Assembly (NCBI GenBank): GCA_025449115.1
Contig: JAHLKC010000015.1
Coordinates: 186,001-250,000 of the forward strand
Length of the DNA stretch: 64,000 bases
From: Chytridium lagenaria
Lineage: Eukaryota; Chytridiomycota; Chytridiomycetes; Chytridiales; Chytridiaceae
Direction: 5' to 3'
The position numbers and the translations under genes were made by a program. Shown here one piece after another: positions 1 through 10,454 of this stretch. The notes under the pieces are model-generated. The model worked only from the letters and a program-made list of their open reading frames with translations, was not told the DNA's origin and did not search any database. Position 1 is the stretch's first letter, and every line of letters starts with the position of its first letter.

Positions 1-1263
1 ACTTGAACGTTCCTTTTGACCTATCCAACGTTCTTTTTATCGCAACCGCTAATGACCTCGAAACCATTCCCGCACCCCTTCTTGATCGTATGGTTAGAGA
101 AACTCGGTTATATTTCCATAAGTATGCTGCGCTGACACCATAGTTATTTCTTTATAGGAAATCATACGCATCCCCGGCTACACCTTCCAGGAAAAACTCC
201 ACATTTCCCGCAAGTACCTCCTCCCCAAACAAATTCAAGCTCACGGTCTCGAAGCCCACCACGTCGAAGTTCCCGACGAGATCTTGAACAAAATTGCCGT
301 CAGCTATACCCGTGAAGCAGGCGTGCGTAATTTGGAACGCGAAATCGCATCCGTTTGTCGTTCCATCGCCGTCGAATACACAGATTCCAAGGAAACTCCA
401 CCCCGTTTTCCCACTCGTCACGCTTGATCGTCTTGAGAAGATCTTGGGTAATGATCGTTTTGATGACGAAGTGTCGGAACGGACCGCAACGCCCGGCGTT
501 GTTACGGGGCTGGCGTGGACTAGCTCTGGGGCTGGAGGACTTTTGTTTATTGAGGCGACGTCAATGCCTGGGAAGGGGAATTTGGTGTTGACGGGGAAGT
601 TGGGGGATGTGATGAAGGAGAGTGCTCAGATTGGGTTGACGTGGGTAAGGGCAAATGCGTCAAAGATTGGGATTGTTAAGGCGGATGGGGATAGTGTGAT
701 GGAAAAGATTGATGTGCAGTGCATTTCCCGGCTGGCGCGATTCCAAAGGATGGGCCAGGTAGGATTTATTATGCTCTAACATATTTTATGCGAATACGTA
801 ACGGTGAAACCAGCTTTTCTATATTATTTATTATGTATTATTTGCAGTGCTGGCGTTTCTATTGTTACGGCCCTCGTCTCCCTCTTCTCCGGTAAACCCG
901 TGCGCCACCACCTCGCTATGACCGGTGAAATTACCCTCCGCGGCCAAGTTCTCCCCGTCGGCGGTATTAAAGAAAAAGTCCTTGCGGCGCATCGCGGTGG
1001 CATTAAACGCATCATCATGCCTCACCGTAACCAAAAAGACTTGAACGGTATGTTTTAAACATCACAACCATATTTTTTTTAACTAATATTTTTGGAATAT
1101 AGAAATCCCAGCCAACGTGATGAAGGAAATTGAGTTTTGTTTTGCTAAGACTGCGTTGGATGTGCTGCAGATGGCATTTGATGATGGGTTTGATGTGAAT
1201 GCGTTGGCAAAGTCCGCTTTTCCGAGTGTGGCACCAACGGGAATCTATGCGGCGAAGCTTTAA
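1..1263 (+). CDS. Peroxisomal Lon protease (3' part, truncated by window edge)
   Basis: ATP-dependent serine protease of the LonB/Lon2 type; the window opens in the AAA+ sensor region ([16 protein letters not shown]) and runs through the lid helices and the whole proteolytic domain. The catalytic serine motif PKDGP-SAGV is split by an intron at about 758-847, and the catalytic lysine lies in [16 protein letters not shown]. Other introns are at 93-157 and about 1050-1101. The protein ends in ...YAAKL, and AKL fits the type 1 peroxisomal targeting signal, so I infer the peroxisomal matrix paralogue (LONP2/Pln) rather than mitochondrial Pim1. The frame breaks near 420 and again at the serine-motif splice junction, both by one base; conserved sequence continues on each side, so assembly error is the likely cause. 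The N-terminal substrate-binding domain and Walker A lie outside the window. Confidence 0.9.
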
Positions 1264-1655
1264 AGCCTCTTCCATTGTTGGTGCTTGCTTACTCATTTTT
1301 GTTTTCTTTGTAGGCTGTGTTTTATGATGTGTATGTTGGTAGTTGGATGTTAAAGCGTATGAATGGGTTGTTATGAGAATGCCTCTTGTTTTATTTTTGT
1401 TCACTCTGCCATCTCCCCCCAATATCCCTTTCTGTTACATTATCCTTTGTTTTTTCGGGTCATTGTTTTCCGTATTGTTAAGGTGTTGGTCTTACATTTT
1501 CATCATATAAAAAAGAGAGAGATTCCGTTGGATTCAAATACATGATGTTGTTTTTGTTAAAGTCTGTTTTTATTGCGCAAACATCTATTTGCATGCGAGA
1601 TTTGACACCACTTTGGACAATTCTTTTTTCTTTCAAAAACAGTTCGAAGTCGAAG
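1264..1655. other. Intergenic spacer Lon-YVH1
   Basis: Thymine-rich DNA between two genes transcribed in the same direction. It must hold the Lon 3' UTR and the phosphatase promoter. I see no conserved coding sequence on either strand. Confidence 0.5.
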
Positions 1656-2870
1656 ATGGACAAGGTCGACGATCGCATCTTCATCTCAGAGTGAGTATTA
1701 TGAAGGATGCGATCATTCCCTCTTTCCAACCGTAACGTCTGCATGGGATCTAACCTTTTTGTCACCTTTTTATCAAAAAGCCTCCCGTCAAGCATATCGC
1801 CCCTTCTCCAAACCAATTCCATAACTCACATCCTCTCCCTCGGCTGGCATCCTACAGACCCAACCCTCCCCACCCACCTCCCGCCACTCTTCCACCTCGC
1901 CCTTCCCATCAATGACGACGAATCTGATCCTACAGCTTTGTTAAGGGTGTTACCTGATGCGCTTGCGTTCATAGACGACGCTGTTGAGAAGGGCGTTGTG
2001 CTGGTGCACTGTGTGGAGGGGGTTTCGAGGAGCGCGGCAGTAGTTGTGGCATGGGGGATGAGGAAATGGGGAACGAGTGTTGAGGAGGCGGTGAGTAAGG
2101 TTAAGGAGGCACGGGGACTGATAGAGTGAGTTTAGTTCTTTCTTCTCTAACGTGTTAACATTGCGTTTGTTTATTGATACGTTATTTTGTTATTCTCAAA
2201 ACGTCTTTGATATACTTTTCAAGTCCAAACCCAAGTTTCATTCGTCAACTCCAAGTCTTCCGTGACTCAACTGCATCCTCGACCCCCTTGACCCCAAATA
2301 TCGTTCTAAAATCCTTCTCCTCGAAAAGACTCCCCTTTCAACCCTAACCCAAGGTAAGAGGCGCCTCTCTTTATAATTACATTAATACCTATTAGCATCT
2401 GCCGATACAACCGTCAAATCCCTCCGTTGCAAAAAATGCCGGCATCATATCATCGATTCCGCTTCCATCCTCTCCCACGACCCCCCGCAACACTTGCAAC
2501 CCATGCGTCCTACAATAAACACCGGAGAGCTTTCACGTCGTCCACGGCGGTGGCGGTGTCCAGCACCGGTGCAACAACGCTGCCAGAGGACGATGTGGAG
2601 TGTAAATTGTTTTTTGTTGAGCCGTTGGAATGGGTGGAGGGTGTGGATGAAGGATGGAATGAAGGACGGATATGTTGTCCTAAATGTGAGACGAAATTGG
2701 GGATGTTCAATTGGGCTGGTAAGTCTTTGCTCTCTTTACTCTTTTTTTGGGTGGAGTGGTGATTGATTGTGTTTTTTTGTTTTTTTTGGTAGGATTTCCT
2801 TGCTCTTGTGGAGAATGGGTTGTGCCCGGCGTTTGGGTTGCATAGATCAAAGGTGGATCCATTGAGATGA
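1656..2870 (+). CDS. YVH1: Dual-specificity protein phosphatase YVH1/DUSP12
   Basis: Dual-specificity phosphatase with a C-terminal zinc-binding domain; in yeast Yvh1 acts in late 60S ribosome maturation (release of Mrt4). Exon 1 (1656-1690) encodes MDKVDDRIFIS. The phosphatase domain follows, with THILSLGW and the signature HCVEGVSRSAAVV, which matches HCx5R: cysteine nucleophile and arginine present. The C-terminal half has the family's zinc ligands: LRCKKCR, then ICCPKCETKLGMFNWAG, then PCSCGEW, ending HRSKVDPLR. Introns fall at about 1691-1780, 2127-2220, 2355-2395 and 2719-2792. Frame breaks occur near 2270 (before NCILDPLDPKYRS), near 2570 and near 2830. The zinc domain is more diagnostic than the catalytic core, which many phosphatases share. 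Confidence 0.88.
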
Positions 2871-3678
2871 TGGTTTTTTGAGAAAACTGGCATACTTAAT
2901 ACATGCTCGATAGCATACTTCATCTCGCAAATGCTTTTTTTTAACTTTAATTTTACTTTAAAATCATAATATTATTTAAGAACAACCGTAACGTGTAATA
3001 TCCACATTTCATAGTTACGCTGAGCTGCTGTGGTCAAGAGAATCTGCATCGCGAAAGTAGGAATATTTTATGTAACGCATCGAAGTTGCGTCGTGTCGTT
3101 TGTATACCCCCTTGGTTAAAAGAAAATCTAAAGTCAAGGTAATAAAATTCCAATGTGTAAAATCTCAAAACAGCAATCAAATCTCTTTATAAATGTAAAT
3201 GGAATCAAACGACTTGACAAAAATGTGGAAAAACAAGCTAGACTCTATGCATCCAGCCACACCGAACAATCAACCTCACACAATAAAAACTATAGAAGAT
3301 GTAAAAAGGATAACGAATAACACATGCCTGGCATATACACATAACAAAACAACCTCTAAAGACAACCAACAAAGGGGTTTCAATAAAAATCCAAGTGAGC
3401 GGATGTAAAGAAAACATAAGGACAGAAATCTTTGTTATCGTACAGGGGACACTCTCACGCAGAAAATCGAAACCTTCTTTTGAACCTCATAGGTTGTAGA
3501 CTTATTTAAAAGATATTGAAAAAGACGGGCGGAAAAGATAATATAAATGGTTGGGATAAGTGAGAGAAAGCTCGCGGATATGATAAACTACCATTCACAC
3601 CGCTTGCTCCTACGAAAACAGGAAAAGTTAACATTGAGAAGCTAACTGGGTATTTTTGATAAGGAAAGGGGAGAGTTT
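2871..3678. other. Intergenic, no gene recognised
   Basis: AT-rich spacer between the convergent YVH1 gene and the unidentified minus-strand gene at 3679-4362. A short open frame at 3199-3408 (+) is lysine/asparagine/threonine-rich, without motif or splice context, and I do not call it. Confidence 0.4.
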
Positions 3679-4362
3679 TCACGCTTTCTTCTCAAGATCC
3701 TCTGCATCGGACCTCATCCTCTTAAGTGTCATCAATGGAAGCGCTGAAGTATTGTTTGGCAGAGGCATACCACGGGGTTGAATAACGGAGGGTGCGGCGT
3801 CAGAAGAGACGTCGAGCTTGAGAGACATCTTGGGGGTGACCTTGTATCCACCGGCGATGGACTGACGAATCTTCATGGGACGGCTGGTTTTGAGTTTAGA
3901 AACGTGTCGATGATGGGTAAAATTTTTCGGGAGGGGGACGGTGGGAAGAATTGGAGAAGTTAATGGGATTGGGGTGGCCCATCCTGCGGAGGGATGTGGA
4001 GATGAGGGCCATGACGATGCTACCCAGTGAGGTGTATGCATGAGAAAATTATGGCTCGCGAGGCTATCGACACTTTATCTGGCTGTTTCTTTGGTCTACC
4101 ACAACCCACAAGTACGATAAGAACATCCCTCCTCCCACAAAACCATCAGTTTCATCTTTGAAAGTACCCATCTTCCCATCGTTGGCCTTGACGTAGAACA
4201 CAGAGAAAGGACATGATGATGGAAACGAGGTGTTTGAGACTCGACTTACTTTGCAAGAGTGGATGCAATACCCTCAGGAAGTGGGTGCTTTGCCTTTTCG
4301 GTGAGAGCCCAAGAGTTGGGGTTGTCGGTCTTTGCCTTCTTGAAGTTGATCGTTGAGCTCAT
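3679..4362 (-). CDS. Unidentified small protein, spliced, frame uncertain
   Basis: I do not recognise this gene. Reading leftward from an ATG at 4362, exon 1 encodes MSSTINFKKAKTDNPNSWAL and then a stretch containing KHPLPEGIASTLA. It ends at a clean GTAAGT donor at 4249. Exon 2 plausibly starts after CAAG with ANDGKMGTFKDETDGFVGGG, followed by hydrophobic FLSYLWVVV. A further open stretch ends at 3679 with TLKRMRSDAEDLEKKA and holds MKIRQSIAGGYKVTPKMSLK. The first exon has the composition of a conserved protein. Joining the last stretch needs a third exon or a frame correction around 4030-4070. No domain assignment is possible by eye. Confidence 0.4.
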
Positions 4363-6304
4363 TGCTTAGAAGGGATGGAGGTGATGGCAAGGTGATGGAC
4401 TGACGAGAGCGCGGGTGGTTGCTGGCAGTGCGGGTTGGGGGCTGTTGTGTTGGGTTGCAGTCACAGTTGAGTTGGTGTCCAGAAGCGACAAAGAAATTTT
4501 TGTGTTCTGCTCTGGACATCAAATTTGCGAGTCCGGAAGATGGTATGATGGAGATGACACAAGGGGAGACAGTCGTTATACTACATGACTGCCACTGTCT
4601 CTGTGGTGATCTCCAGCGGGAAATGTTTATCTTGCACGTTCAGAAATCTTCAAAGATTGCACGGAATTGGTGAATCCGTATCGATGACTTGGTGGGGTGA
4701 GCCGACGGCTTTCATATGGCACCAGAACAACTTCAGCCATGCTCTAATAAACTAAAAGTCCACTTGCAGCAAACATGAAGCAAGAAAAATCTCCAAAAGA
4801 ACAGGATCCGCACATGATTAATCAGGAATAGCAAAATACATCTATACCTCAGCGATCTGTAGCGAGCGTGGTTTTGGGAAACTGATATTCCCTATTGTCT
4901 TTGGTGTTGTCTTCACAACTCTATTTTAAGGCCCTGAATTGACGTTACTATAGCGTTTAAAAAGCTGCGCGAATGTACAATATAACTATGTCGACTTTAA
5001 ATGATGCAGCAAGTAAAATCTGTACTTATTTGCGAGCTAACAAAGAAAACACTTTAAAACCGTCGACGCCATTGACAACAAAAATAACTTCCGTCTCGGT
5101 GAAGATAAAAAAATATTGCAAGCATCAAATCTTTTCTTTTCACGAGTCACAGGTGGGCACAGCGTCAGCAGCACCTTCCTCCCAAGGCCAAGGCCTTGAC
5201 AACATTAGATAATCCCAGCTGGTGGATACTATCGTCACATTTCGTGTCTTCCGAAAGGTGGTTTTCAGCGTTCACCACCGCGTCCGAAGGCGTTTGAGGC
5301 CCTATTAAACAGTTAAAACACATCAACGAAAGAATTGGAGAAATGGAGGATGTACTTTGATCCTGTGGTATATGGTAGCACTATCATCGGAATATCATAC
5401 TGATCGAAGTCCACCTCCGTCCCGTGTTCCTCCACCTCTGAAGCTATGAAAGAAACTTCCGTAAAAGGTAGACAAAAGGAATACCCACAACGTTCCAGTC
5501 CCTCGCTTCGGTACATTCTGTTTTTGTTTTGTTAACAATTTTACGTGACAGCTTTTTTTCTCGCTTTAATTTGAATATATATGGCATATGTGGTTAAATG
5601 GACATTTTTTTACGCGTTTTTTATTTCCAGTTCAAATGGTTTTCTTTAGATCAGACTTAAAAAAAATAACATCTCAATCCTTTTGATGTCCCATTCGGAA
5701 CATAGTTCCGTTGTTGGATTAGAGTATGCGTTACAGTAACGACGTGTCAGATCATGAAGTTCATACTCCTTGGGACGGTAAAGGTTAAGGGTTTTGATTA
5801 AGCTAGAACCTTTAAACGAAATGTCATTTTCATATCTCTCTCTCTTGCTTTTCCCTTTGCGTTGGCCTCACTAAGTTGGTACGCTTATCTAATGTAGAAG
5901 AAAATCGGGACTCGTAAAAGCGATTATAGTTATTGTACTTTTCAGATTATATGCTGAGGTAGCGGAATGCAGGAGAGGATGTCAATAACAAAGTAGAGGG
6001 CTTTTTGGGACGCGTCCATTGATCCTCGGCCGACAACAAATTGTTTACTCACCCACAAAAAAATAGTTTACCAGAAATGGCTTGAATTTACACAATGTAT
6101 GGCCGGGAGTTCTCGTTGGTAGGTCAACGCAAAGAGTATATTCAACAATTAACCCACGTTCAACTCTGGCTGAAAACGCATTTGTGCTGTTAGCACAGTT
6201 TAGATAATCACAATTGACGGAATTGTCACAACCGCAGAGTGGGTGCATTCAGGGGTGCCAGTGCAAATTTTGTCAATTCTTTTCTACTAATCAAGCGAAC
6301 CCCA
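4363..6304. other. Gene-poor spacer
   Basis: About 1.9 kb without a convincing gene. The open frame at 4419-4673 (+) and the one at 6045-6248 (-) lack homology or splice signals that I can recognise. On the minus strand, 5140-5520 holds two short stretches with protein-like composition (EVEEHGTEVDFDQYDIPMIV and NVVKALALGG); they are listed as a finding, not as a gene. The right end must hold the RPL4 promoter. Confidence 0.4.
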
Positions 6305-8078
6305 ATGGTTAGTCGATGGCCTCGTGAGAGCCCCATCCATCCATCCCATCCCATCAAACAAGGACGGCACACCACACACACACCGCACGCATAGTTGAGG
6401 AGAGCAGGTCATGCTGGATCTGGTCACTGAGTTGTCGGATGGGATGGATAGGATGGATGGGATGGACGGGATGGATTGGACTGGATTGGATTGGACCTTT
6501 GCTGTTGAACATCATTCTTTCAACAAGGGTCGCCGGTGCTGTAGGAGCTCATAGGAGGGCCTAAGAGTTTACGCCGGTGGCTGGATGGAAGAGAATAGCA
6601 CGATCGATCTTTCTGGCGCTGGAGGACTAAAGCCGACTTCTGTCACTTTATTCAACCGCCTGGAACCAAACTGTTAATATCAGACTGCGTCGTTGTCATC
6701 GGCCGCTAGTTGAGCCGGTTACGTTAAAGGATGAGGAACTTCGCAGATCACTTTCTATAGTCGAATGGATGAGATTTTTCGGAAAGCGCTAACCTCCTTA
6801 ATCTCGCGTCTCCTATAGGCCGCCCGTCCCGTCGTGTCCGTGTTCAGCAAGTCGGGTGACAACACTGTTGTCACCACGGTGACTCTCCCCAGCGTCTTCA
6901 CCGCCCCCATCCGTGCCGACGTTGTCAACTTTGTCCACACCAACGTTGCCAAGAAACAAGCGTCAGGTTTACGCTGTCTCCGTCAAGGCCGGTCACCAGA
7001 CCTCTGCCGAGTCTTGGGGTACCGGTCGTGCCGTTGCTCGTATTCCCCGTGTTTCTGGGTGGTGGTACCCACAGGGCTGGTCAGGCTGCTTTCGGTAACA
7101 TGTGCCGTGGTGGTCGTATGTTTGCCCCTACCAAGGTTTGGCGCAGGTGGCACGTCAAGACCAACCTCAACCAAAAGAGGTTCGCTACTGCTTCTGCCCT
7201 TGCTGCGTCTGCCCTCCCCGCTCTTGTCCTTGCCCGTGGCCACAAGATTGAGCAGATCAACGAGGTAATTATTTCTCTTTCTATGTGCTAGTTTGTTGTC
7301 CAAAGATGTTAACTTTTTTATCGTAATCTATTTTCACTTCAGATCCCCCTCGTTGTTGACTCTGGTGTTGAGAGCCTCACCAAGACCAAGGACGCTGTGG
7401 CCCTCCTCAAGGCCCTCAACGCCTACACTGACATTGAGAAGGTCGTTGCCTCCAAGAAGCTCCGCGCTGGTAAGGGCAAGCTCCGCAACCGTCGCCACCG
7501 TCAGCGTCGCGGTCCCTTGTCATCTACTCTGAGGACAACGGTCTTGTCCGCGCCTTCCGCAACATCCCCGGCATTGAGCTCGCCCCCGTCTCCGCCCTCA
7601 ACCTCCTCCAGCTCGCCCCCGGTGGTCACGTTGGCCGTTTCGTTATCTGGACCCAGGCTGCCTTTGAGAAGCTCGACGCTCTCTTCGGCTCCACCACCGA
7701 GCCCTCGCAGCTCAAGAAGGGCTACCGTCTTCCCCAGCCCCTTGTCTCCAACCCTGATCTCACCCGTTTGATCAACTCTGATGAAATTCAGGCCGTTGTC
7801 AAGCCCGCTGGTCAGGCCAAGACCAAGAGGCCCTTCACCCAGCACAAGAACCCCTCAAGAACTTCGGTGTCCTTGTCAGGCTCAACCCCTATGCCCAGAC
7901 CATGCGCCGTACCGAGCTCCTTAAGACCTCTAAGGTCGTGAAGAAGCCCGCTAAGAAGGTTGCTGGCAAGAGGAAGCTCGCTTACGTGCAGACTCTCCTC
8001 AGGTAATGGTTTTTGAATTTTTTTTCTTATATGTCAATGTACTAATATTATACTCTCTTACGCAGCGCTGACCACTAA
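6305..8078 (+). CDS. RPL4: 60S ribosomal protein L4 (uL4)
   Basis: Core large-subunit protein uL4, whose extended loop lines the nascent peptide exit tunnel. Conserved blocks in order: [85 protein letters not shown], and in the last large exon [19 protein letters not shown] and [14 protein letters not shown] place the start at an ATG at 6305-6307 directly followed by GTTAGT, giving an ATG-only exon and a 511-base first intron ending CTATAG at 6818. That start is inference. The other introns are 7265-7342 and 8003-8065; the last exon encodes only SADH. Four one-base frame breaks in homopolymers (about 6954, 7057, 7513, 7851) interrupt an otherwise well conserved protein. Confidence 0.9.
6336..6481. 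repeat. GGATG/CATCC inverted minisatellite in the putative RPL4 first intron
   Basis: CATCCATCCATCCCATCCC near 6336-6356 is answered at about 6437-6480 by GATGGGATGGATAGGATGG and further GGATGG/GGATT units. The two blocks are largely complementary and could pair as a hairpin of roughly 80-90 bases of loop. They lie inside the first intron if the ATG-only exon model is right. Confidence 0.7.
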
Positions 8079-8468
8079 ACGCTTTATTGGGTGTACAGTG
8101 CGAGTGTGCGGGGGTGATGCGGGGGAGTGGGATCAGTTGTTAGAGTGAAGTTGCAGTGACGTCCCTGCGGATTTTGAGTGTTTTTTTTCTGGTCTTTGGG
8201 GCCACCGCAGAGAACTAAGGCAATAAACGAAGGCAGCGCCATTCAAAAGTTATTTACATCACATTGCATTATTACGTTAGCTTGCATTATTTACTCGGGG
8301 TTAATATTGCCAAGCACCGCCAGCGACGGCTTTCAGGGAATCTGCACCTGCTTAGAGCAGGACTTTCGTCCAAAGACAGCGCCATGTATTTGGTTAAGGC
8401 ATGATGGGCTCTACGCTAATATGTAAAAACATTTGGTTTGTCAAAGAGACTTGTCACCCCAAACAAAC
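8079..8468. other. Intergenic spacer RPL4 to coiled-coil gene
   Basis: RPL4 3' UTR and the presumed promoter of the next gene. A short open frame here (8178-8426) shows no motif. Nothing else is seen. Confidence 0.4.
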
Positions 8469-9101
8469 ATGGGAGCCATTGATTCTTTACTGGTTCCCAT
8501 ACCCACCAGCACCACATCCATCCCTATAGCGTCTGACATCTGTGACCTCCTTGACCATAAATTGCGTAATCAGACCACACAGTTACGAGCACTAAGGGAT
8601 GAGCTTGTGAAAAGCAAAAGGAGTATCTGGAGGCGAAAAGAGAACTTGAGGATTTGAAGGTGACGCATGAGAGGGAGATGGGGAAGGTTAAGGGGCAACT
8701 AAGGGGGATTAAACGGGAGGGTGATGAGAAGACTAGAAAGGAGGTTGCGAAAGTGGTGGGGGAGAAGAGGGAGGTGGAATTTGAGGTTAGTTCTTAACCC
8801 CCCCCCCCCCCAAATTCTCCTCGCTTTTCTCCATCACAGCAATCTTTGTCAATGATCTTATGCTATGGGCTTTCCTGTCCTCATTTAAAAATCATCCTTC
8901 TGCCATTGTTGATTTCTCTTTTGAGGGTAGCTTTTCAAAGAGCGCGTCACGAACCGCGAACTTCGAGAGGAGATTGCGAAACTCAAGAATCTGTTTAGAA
9001 CGACGAGGAGTGAGGATGTGGATGAGATGAGAAGGGATTTTGAGAGGTTGAGGGTGGATATGATGGATGTGGTAAAGGCACAGTGTGGTGGGAAGGAGTG
9101 A
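8469..9101 (+). CDS. Small coiled-coil protein, unidentified
   Basis: The start ATG at 8469 gives MGAIDSLLVPIPTSTTSIPI, then SDICDLLDHKLRNQTTQLRAL. After a one-base frame break near 8620 (run of A) it continues KEYLEAKRELEDLKVTHERE and a long charged heptad region. An intron runs from GTTAGT (8785) to about 8931 and contains an unusual C tract; exon 2 resumes LFKERVTNRELREEIAKLKN and ends VVKAQCGGKE. The protein would be about 160-165 residues and almost entirely coiled coil. Such proteins are often structural or spindle/centrosome components, but nothing here decides that and I give no function. Confidence 0.6.
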
Positions 9102-10454
9102 ATTTGTGGTGGGCTGTGGTTGAGAGTGCATGTAGCTGTTGAGCCCGTTGCTCTGTAGATGTGGTAATATAAAAGGTTGGGAAAGGTATAATAGATACAC
9201 TTTATTTGTTTGTTAAAAAGTTTAAACAACGGCAGAGAAGCAAGAGACGTCTTTGATCACTAACTCATCTATTGCGTCTCCACCGAAAACAATTACTAGA
9301 AAACATAATTGAAGAGCTCTTCACGTGAATATAAAAGTGTTAATGGAAAATATCCTCTCCATGAGCAAGTTATGGAGGCGATAAAGCTCGATATCAATGG
9401 ACTGATCAGTGGGAACATGTAATGGCGGGCCGTGTTTTGGTGGTGATAAGTGTCAAGTGATTAGCGGTATTTATGTTCAGGTATTAGCGCTGCGACTTTG
9501 TAAAGTTCCTCGAGGAGTTAGTGTCCTAACCTTTCAAAATGCTTAACCAGATGGAGCGAGTAATTCATTCGTAGTGTCTTTGGTAGGCCACTCAACCGAT
9601 TGTCGGACCTGCAGAACAAATCCCACACATCCTCGCATCTAGTATCTTTCACTCATCAGCACAGTTGACCACTCAATCTTCCATGGAAAAATATCATTCA
9701 TATATTTTACTTATTTATTTATTTATTTGTTTGTTTGTTTTAAAGTTTATTTGTTTGTTTGAATTTGTTTAGTTATCGCATGCGGCATTTTGGATTGCGA
9801 CGTGATTTACAATGTTTTTGTTGCTGGGCGTCTTGCCTCCTTCGTTCGTGTGTATTAAATTGTTTACATTCATTCGGCGTTTGCTGCAAATTAATGTTGT
9901 TGTAAATCCAGATGTCAACACAAGAGATAGTTTAAAACGACACTCTCGGTGATCTGTTTCGTAGTTTGTTTACAAATGACTCTTTGGTTAGTATGGATAC
10001 TGACTATTGGAAAAGTGATCATCTCGAGCCCAGCTCGGGGCTGGAAGTGAATTCTGTCGAGACGCATAAATAACATAGGGGATTCTACTTCATTTCCCGT
10101 TTTCCTTTCTCTATCAACCAGCTGCCCACAACTTCAGCCTAACCATTCTTGAGACCTCGCTCACTGCACATTCAATCAACACATCTACCTTCATAATTAA
10201 GAAATCTCAATCCTCCCACGTCTCCAACCTTAGCCTGTCCCCCAATCTACTACCCTTTGCTATTTATACATCACCTTCCTTAGCCTTTCCGCCAACCTAC
10301 CCTTTGCTCTTGAATTATTACCTTCTCTCAGCCTTCTCGCAACCAATCTCACCCTTCCACAACTCTCTCAGCTGCAGAGCCATATCCTTCTGCATCCCCC
10401 TTCAAACAATCTTGAGTCTAGCCCCTACGCGAAAAAGCTTTTTCCAAGGCACCT
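9102..10454. other. Intergenic, no gene recognised
   Basis: About 1.35 kb holding the 3' end of the coiled-coil gene and the upstream region of the low-complexity gene. Visible structure is limited to a TTTA/TTTG microsatellite near 9707-9770, a CATAAATAA TATA-like stretch near 10065, and a pyrimidine-rich imperfect direct repeat (CCTTAGCCT...ACCCTTTGCT at about 10228-10260 and 10277-10308). Confidence 0.45.
9707..9770. repeat. TTTA/TTTG tetranucleotide microsatellite
   Basis: Runs of TTTA units followed by TTTG units, interrupted once by TTTTAAAG. It is a simple sequence repeat in noncoding DNA. Confidence 0.8.

Noticed and set aside
4973..5212. 79-codon plus-strand open frame
   Set aside because: Composition and context give no support, and the minus strand looks more protein-like here.
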